This document shows positions 60,346 through 64,000 of a stretch of DNA of 64,000 bases, piece by piece (position 1 is the first letter of the stretch; the number at the start of each line of letters is the position of its first letter). Below the pieces are notes generated by a model. That model worked only from the letters and a program-made list of their open reading frames with translations, had not been told where the DNA came from and searched no databases. The translations under genes and the position numbers were made by a program. This stretch comes from S015-6 sp964479535 (GTDB lineage Bacteria > Desulfobacterota > DSWW01): positions 62,001 through 126,000 of the forward strand of contig CAYZMM010000001.1 of the NCBI GenBank assembly GCA_964479535.1, given 5' to 3'.

Positions 60346-61530
60346 CTAAGGACCTGCCGGTTCCTTCTCGCTGCCCAGGACCACGACACACGAGACCTGG
60401 GGCGGTCCTCCGAGGGTGTGGGCCAGTCCCGTTCGAGCCCCGCGGATCTGGCGTTTTCCCGCCTTGCCCTGCAGCTGCTTGTAGACCTCGTAGACCATGC
60501 GAAGCCCGGATGCGCCCACGGGGTGTCCAAAGCACTTGAGGCCTCCGTCCGTGTTGACCGGCAGAGGCCCCTCCGGATGGAAGGTGCCTTCGAGAACGTC
60601 CTGCCAGCCCTTGCCGGCGGGGCTGAAACCAAGGTCTTCGTAGTTGACCAGTTCGGTGATGGTGAAACAATCGTGCACCTCGGCGAGATCGATCTCCTCC
60701 CGGGGATCGAGGATGCCGGCCTGCTCGTAAGCCTGCCGCGCCGCATCCCGGGTGGCCTCGAAGCCAAGGTAGTCGAAACCGGCTCGAAAATAGGGCATCA
60801 CCGGGTCCACCGAAAGGCCAAGTCCCTTCACGTACACGGGGTCCTTCCGAAACGCCTCCGCCCGATCGCCCCGGACCAGGATGGCGGCGGACGCGCCGTC
60901 CGAGGTCCCGCAGCAGTCGAAAAGACCGAGCGGCCAGGCGATGGACGGTGCCTGCAGCGCCTGCTCGAGGGAAATGGCATTGCGCAGATGCGCCTTTTCC
61001 GTTCGAGAGCCGTTCGTATGGTTCTTCACGGCGATGTGCGCGAGGATCTCCCTGCCTCTTTCCATGGACAGGCCGTGGGCGAGGAAGTACCGGCTTGCAA
61101 TGAAACCGAAAGCGGTCGGCGCGGTCCAGTACTGCATCCAGGTGGGATGGGGGCCTCTGCCTACCCCCATGCCCGGGAATCCGGTGTCCTTCAGCTTTTC
61201 GTAGCCGATGGCCAGCACCCGGTCGTAGAGTCCCGAGGCAACGCCCAGAGCCGCATTGCGCAGAGCCTCGTGTCCGGATGCACAGTGGTTCTCCACACGG
61301 GTGATCGGAACATTGCGAAGCTTGAGAGCATCCGCCACGACCGCACCGGAGAGCCCCGACCTCAGGGTGCCGGCCCAGACGGCCTGAATGTCGTCCGGTT
61401 CCATGCCCGCATCCTCGAGGCACTCGTATGCGGCGTCGATGATTAGATCACCCACGCCCTGGTCCCACTGCTCCCCGAAGGAGGTGCATCCCATTCCCAC
61501 GATGGCCGTCTTGTCTCGTATGGTGCCCAT
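60346..61530 (-). CDS. Thiolase (acetyl-CoA acetyltransferase-like)
   Basis: 394 aa from ATG 61530. Thiolase fold with the nucleophilic Cys in VENHCASGHEALRNAALGV, the second catalytic region EVHDCFTITELVNYEDLG, and NTDGGLKCFGHPVGASGLRM with GHPVGAS His. It is the short archaeal/SCP-2-like thiolase type that works with a DUF35 OB-fold partner. That partner is fused to the HMG-CoA-synthase-like protein encoded 41 bp upstream. The two probably form a complex; the chain length of the substrate is unknown. Confidence 0.9.
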   Translation of the reverse strand: MGTIRDKTAIVGMGCTSFGEQWDQGVGDLIIDAAYECLEDAGMEPDDIQAVWAGTLRSGLSGAVVADALKLRNVPITRVENHCASGHEALRNAALGVASGLYDRVLAIGYEKLKDTGFPGMGVGRGPHPTWMQYWTAPTAFGFIASRYFLAHGLSMERGREILAHIAVKNHTNGSRTEKAHLRNAISLEQALQAPSIAWPLGLFDCCGTSDGASAAILVRGDRAEAFRKDPVYVKGLGLSVDPVMPYFRAGFDYLGFEATRDAARQAYEQAGILDPREEIDLAEVHDCFTITELVNYEDLGFSPAGKGWQDVLEGTFHPEGPLPVNTDGGLKCFGHPVGASGLRMVYEVYKQLQGKAGKRQIRGARTGLAHTLGGPPQVSCVVVLGSEKEPAGP

Positions 61531-61571
61531 CCGGAGTTCTCTCCGAGAGGCGCGCCCCGCGCGAGGGGTCG

Positions 61572-62987
61572 TCAGCGCACGGGACGGCACTTCCAGAAGT
61601 AGTTGTAAAAGCCCTCTGCCTTGCGTATTCGCCGGAAGGTCATCTCCACTTCCATTTCCAGCTCTACCTCGGCGGCATCCGCGTCGGTCATGGAGGTGTA
61701 GAGCCGACAGCCCGGTTCCAGATCGACCACGGATTGTATCAGAGGAGGGTCGGTCTGGCCGGCAAGGTAGTCCAGGGTGTACGTGAAGAGCCTCCCCTTG
61801 GACTCGGAAAGGCCGATCTCGTCATACGCATCCTTGGACCTGCATCCGCTGCAGATCCGCTGAATCGGAAAGCAGGCCTCACCACAGGAGCTGCAGCGGG
61901 ACCCGTTGAGCCGGAGAACCGAGCTGCTCTCGCGCCAGAGGACCGTGGCGGAGGACCCCACGAGGAGGGCCGGGGGAGGATGGACATCCAGGAGACGACG
62001 ATGCCAGAGGTATCGATTGTAGTTCGGGAGCCGGCGTCTGCTTCCCAAGTGACCGGTTACCCCCCTGCGCCCGCCGAGGCGCTGTACGTACTCGGTCGTC
62101 TCGAGCAGTATGGCGTCCGCCCCGTCACCGTACCCGGCCACGAGGATCGTCTCACCGGGCCGGGCCTTTTCGAGGGCGCCGGCAAGCATCAGGGGAAGGT
62201 GAGCCGCCCCTGCAACACCGACGTCTTCCATGAGGGAATCCGCGATCTGCGTCGCCTCTCCGACGCCGAGACGGCCCGCGATCTGCCGGTGGCTTCTTGT
62301 ATCGGGGGCGTACAGCACCGCTCGATCCAGGTCCCGTGCCATGAGCCCGGACTTGTCCAGGAGTCGATGGACGGCGGTCCTCGTCATGTCCAGAAAGCCG
62401 CGGCTCTTGACCCAGCGGTCCTCCCAGCCGTGAACGAACGAATCCTCCTCGGTGCGCCATGTGTCCATCATCTCGTTCGCCACAGAGACGAAGGAACCCC
62501 ACATTGCGGCAGATCGTCCCTTTCCGATGAGAAAGGCGGCCGCACCGTCACCGAGCCCGGGTTCCTGAGGCGCCCCCGGATGGGCGGTCCGCGTGTCCGA
62601 AAAGGCCACGAGGATACGGGAGGCACGCCCGCTCTCCGTGTACGCGTCGGCCAGTTCCAGGGCGGTCGTACCGGCCCGCAGGCAATGAGAGAAATCCGCT
62701 GTCAGGATGTCGGAACGAAGGCCCAGGACCGAGGCGATCAGGCTGGCACCCTGCTTCTCCCGGTAGGGGGAGGTGGTGGAAACGAAGAAGAGGCCGTCGA
62801 TCTCGGAGCGGTCCCAGCCGTGAAGACAGTCCCGCGCCGCCTCCACCGCGAGGGTGAGGCTGTCTTCGTCGTGATTTGCCACCGCCTTCTCGCCCCGGGG
62901 TGCTCTGCCTGCCCAGGCTTCGCCTATATCGCTCCTGGGCAATCGGAAAAGGGGGATGTAGGCGCCGTACCGGAGGATACCCGCCAT
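61572..62987 (-). CDS. HMG-CoA-synthase-like protein fused to a DUF35 OB-fold domain
   Basis: 471 aa from ATG 62987. The N-terminal 340 residues are an HMG-CoA synthase/KAS III-like thiolase-superfamily domain: AGILRYGAYIPLFRLPRSDI, DFSHCLRAGTTALELADAYT with the nucleophilic Cys, GDGAAAFLIGKG, and a His in YAPDTRSHRQIAGRLG. The C-terminal 130 residues are DUF35: a rubredoxin-like zinc ribbon (CSSCGEACFPIQRICSGC) and OB fold (GLSESKGRLFTYTLDYL). In archaea, thiolase, HMGCS and DUF35 are separate subunits of one complex; here two are one chain. Reaction with the adjacent thiolase is inferred. Confidence 0.88.
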   Translation of the reverse strand: MAGILRYGAYIPLFRLPRSDIGEAWAGRAPRGEKAVANHDEDSLTLAVEAARDCLHGWDRSEIDGLFFVSTTSPYREKQGASLIASVLGLRSDILTADFSHCLRAGTTALELADAYTESGRASRILVAFSDTRTAHPGAPQEPGLGDGAAAFLIGKGRSAAMWGSFVSVANEMMDTWRTEEDSFVHGWEDRWVKSRGFLDMTRTAVHRLLDKSGLMARDLDRAVLYAPDTRSHRQIAGRLGVGEATQIADSLMEDVGVAGAAHLPLMLAGALEKARPGETILVAGYGDGADAILLETTEYVQRLGGRRGVTGHLGSRRRLPNYNRYLWHRRLLDVHPPPALLVGSSATVLWRESSSVLRLNGSRCSSCGEACFPIQRICSGCRSKDAYDEIGLSESKGRLFTYTLDYLAGQTDPPLIQSVVDLEPGCRLYTSMTDADAAEVELEMEVEMTFRRIRKAEGFYNYFWKCRPVR

Positions 62988-63051
62988 GGAGGCTCCTTTG
63001 TGGGTCGGAACGGCCCATCTATAGCACAAACGAAAAAGGGGTGACAATGGC

Positions 63052-63080
63052 GGGAAAGGTCAAAGGTCAAAGGATCAAGG
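63052..63080 (+). repeat. AAAGGTC tandem repeat
   Basis: GGGAAAGGTCAAAGGTCAAA followed by GGATCAAGG: about three 7-bp AAAGGTC units and a degenerate fourth. It lies between the YfcE-type gene and the HMGCS-like gene and overlaps the last codons of the former. Same repeat type as 3995-4040. Confidence 0.6.
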
Positions 63081-63767
63081 ATTCGGGATCCGTATGTTCT
63101 CGACGGACCAGGATTCCACGTCAAAGATCGCGCATTCCCTCTCGAGGACCGAGCCGGCGACGATGATGTAGCGCTCGTGAGGGTCCAGGGCGATCGGCTG
63201 CGCTGCCGGAACGCTCTCGCGGGAGACCTTGTCGCCGGCCAGACGGAAGAGAACGGATCGGTGGGAATGGCCGCAGAACAGGATGCGGTGGGTGGTGAGT
63301 CGGAAGACCTCCTCGGCTCTCTTCGAAGAGCCGATGTCGATCGGTTCGTAGAAGGAGCGGAGATGGTCGAAGGGCAGGGAATGAGCGAAGCAGACCCCGT
63401 CCCATACGATTCTCATGGGCAGCCCTTCGAGAAAGGCGGCGAGATGAACGTAGCGGTCTCTGCTCTCAGGGGGCTGGCACCGAAGGAGGTTCTCCAGCAT
63501 GAAGTCGTTGTTCCCCTTCACGACGAGCATCCGATGCCTGCGAAGAAGTCGAACGGAGTCCTCGAGGAGATCCAGCCGGAGGGAGTCGCAGATGTCTCCC
63601 AGGTGTACGAGGGACTCCGCGCCTCTCTGCTCCAGCATGCTGACCGCCCTTGCCAGGGCCTCCAGTTGATCGTGACTGTCCGCTACCAGACCGATGCGTT
63701 TCGGGAGTGGTTTTTTGTATTTCACTTTGTTTCCTGTTCTGGCCTTCTCTTCTTGCCCTGCGCTCAT
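63075..63767 (-). CDS. YfcE/MJ0936-type metallophosphoesterase
   Basis: 230 aa from ATG 63767. Calcineurin-like fold metal sites in order: GLVADSHDQLEA, LVHLGDICDS, VVKGNNDFM, CFAHSLPFDHLR, FCGHSHRSVLF. Likely a phosphodiesterase of small size; substrate unknown. It diverges from the M42 peptidase gene. The end of the gene runs into the AAAGGTC repeat, so the last residues (IRIPNP) are repeat-coded or close to it. Confidence 0.85.
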   Translation of the reverse strand: MSAGQEEKARTGNKVKYKKPLPKRIGLVADSHDQLEALARAVSMLEQRGAESLVHLGDICDSLRLDLLEDSVRLLRRHRMLVVKGNNDFMLENLLRCQPPESRDRYVHLAAFLEGLPMRIVWDGVCFAHSLPFDHLRSFYEPIDIGSSKRAEEVFRLTTHRILFCGHSHRSVLFRLAGDKVSRESVPAAQPIALDPHERYIIVAGSVLERECAIFDVESWSVENIRIPNP

Positions 63768-63876
63768 TATACGACCCCCGGCGCCGTTCTCAAAGCGGCC
63801 GTGCGTCTTGATTTCTCGATGAGGACTTGTATGCTTGACACAGAGAGGCGCAACCCTAAATCGAGGGGCCCATCCG

Positions 63877-64000
63877 ATGGAGAAGACATCTCTCCGTTTT
63901 CTGGAGGAACTCACCGATGCGCCCAGTCCTTCCGGTTTCGAGACGGAGGTGCAGGAGGTCGTCCGGCGACGCATGCTCGTCTTTACGAAGGACGTGGAGA
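63877..64000 (+). CDS. M42 family aminopeptidase (5' end only)
   Basis: Forty-one codons before the window ends. LRFLEELTDAPSPSGFETEV is the typical N-terminus of M42 glutamyl aminopeptidase/endoglucanase-like enzymes (TetA/FrvX). The metal ligands lie beyond the window, so identity rests on the N-terminal motif only. Confidence 0.7.
   Translation, partial: MEKTSLRFLEELTDAPSPSGFETEVQEVVRRRMLVFTKDVE

Noticed and set aside
60298..63044. Long plus-strand frames opposite the thiolase and HMGCS-like genes
   Set aside because: Antisense of clear thiolase-superfamily genes; no motifs of their own.

Overview
The window is GC-rich, densely packed bacterial chromosome with no rRNA, no integrase or transposase and no CRISPR array. 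The gene set points to a Gram-negative bacterium of the Desulfobacterota / former Deltaproteobacteria type. It has Lnt, RlpA, SPOR proteins, an outer-membrane lipoprotein-sorting protein, sigma-32 and sigma-54 regulation, an MglA-type GTPase with TVPGQ in its G3 motif, and the gene order rimP-nusA-ylxR-infB-ylxP-rbfA-truB-rpsO. Assignment to a phylum is inference; no marker here settles it.

Layout. 1-4.1 kb: two J-domain co-chaperones (one cut by the window edge), a divergent parvulin foldase lipoprotein and the heat-shock sigma factor RpoH, a proteostasis block. 4.1-12.9 kb: an M48 membrane protease, then a tight plus-strand operon that starts with a SPOR protein and continues trpE, trpG, an AlaC-type aminotransferase, homoserine dehydrogenase, a flavin oxidoreductase and a CPBP protease. 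12.9-17 kb (minus strand): MglA GTPase with a long tail, a helical protein, queE and a LolA-like protein, with two large inverted repeats between genes. 17-22 kb: acyP, archease, pcm, a DUF151-PDZ lipoprotein and eno, then a decayed spermidine-synthase-like gene. 22-27 kb: an EF-G paralogue with a changed GTPase centre, and an unrecognised two-gene AAA+ ATPase / 664-aa protein module. 27-32 kb: a hydrolase, lnt, a glycosyltransferase, hisS and an FtsB-like protein. 32-39 kb: the translation/transcription operon, with a terminator-like hairpin in its leader. 39-47.7 kb: an M16 protease, purB, pyrE, queH, zinc-ribbon proteins, rlpA, mreB, an orphan PEP-utilising-domain protein and tRNA-Gly(CCC).

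47.7-56.6 kb is the most accessory-looking part. It holds a secreted propeller-like protein with an inserted module, a GspG-like protein without a pilin leader, a sigma-54 activator behind a consensus -24/-12 promoter, a 1065-aa TPR protein, and an unusual inner-membrane-anchor plus beta-barrel protein. 56.6-64 kb: pcnB, an enlarged YvcK/CofD protein, a thiolase, an HMG-CoA-synthase-like/DUF35 fusion, a YfcE-type phosphoesterase and the start of an M42 aminopeptidase.

Most worth following up: the AAA+/664-aa module, the long inverted repeats that each end at or next to a minus-strand stop codon, the sigma-54 island at 50-56 kb, the orphan His-swivel protein, and queH, which has no normal start codon.
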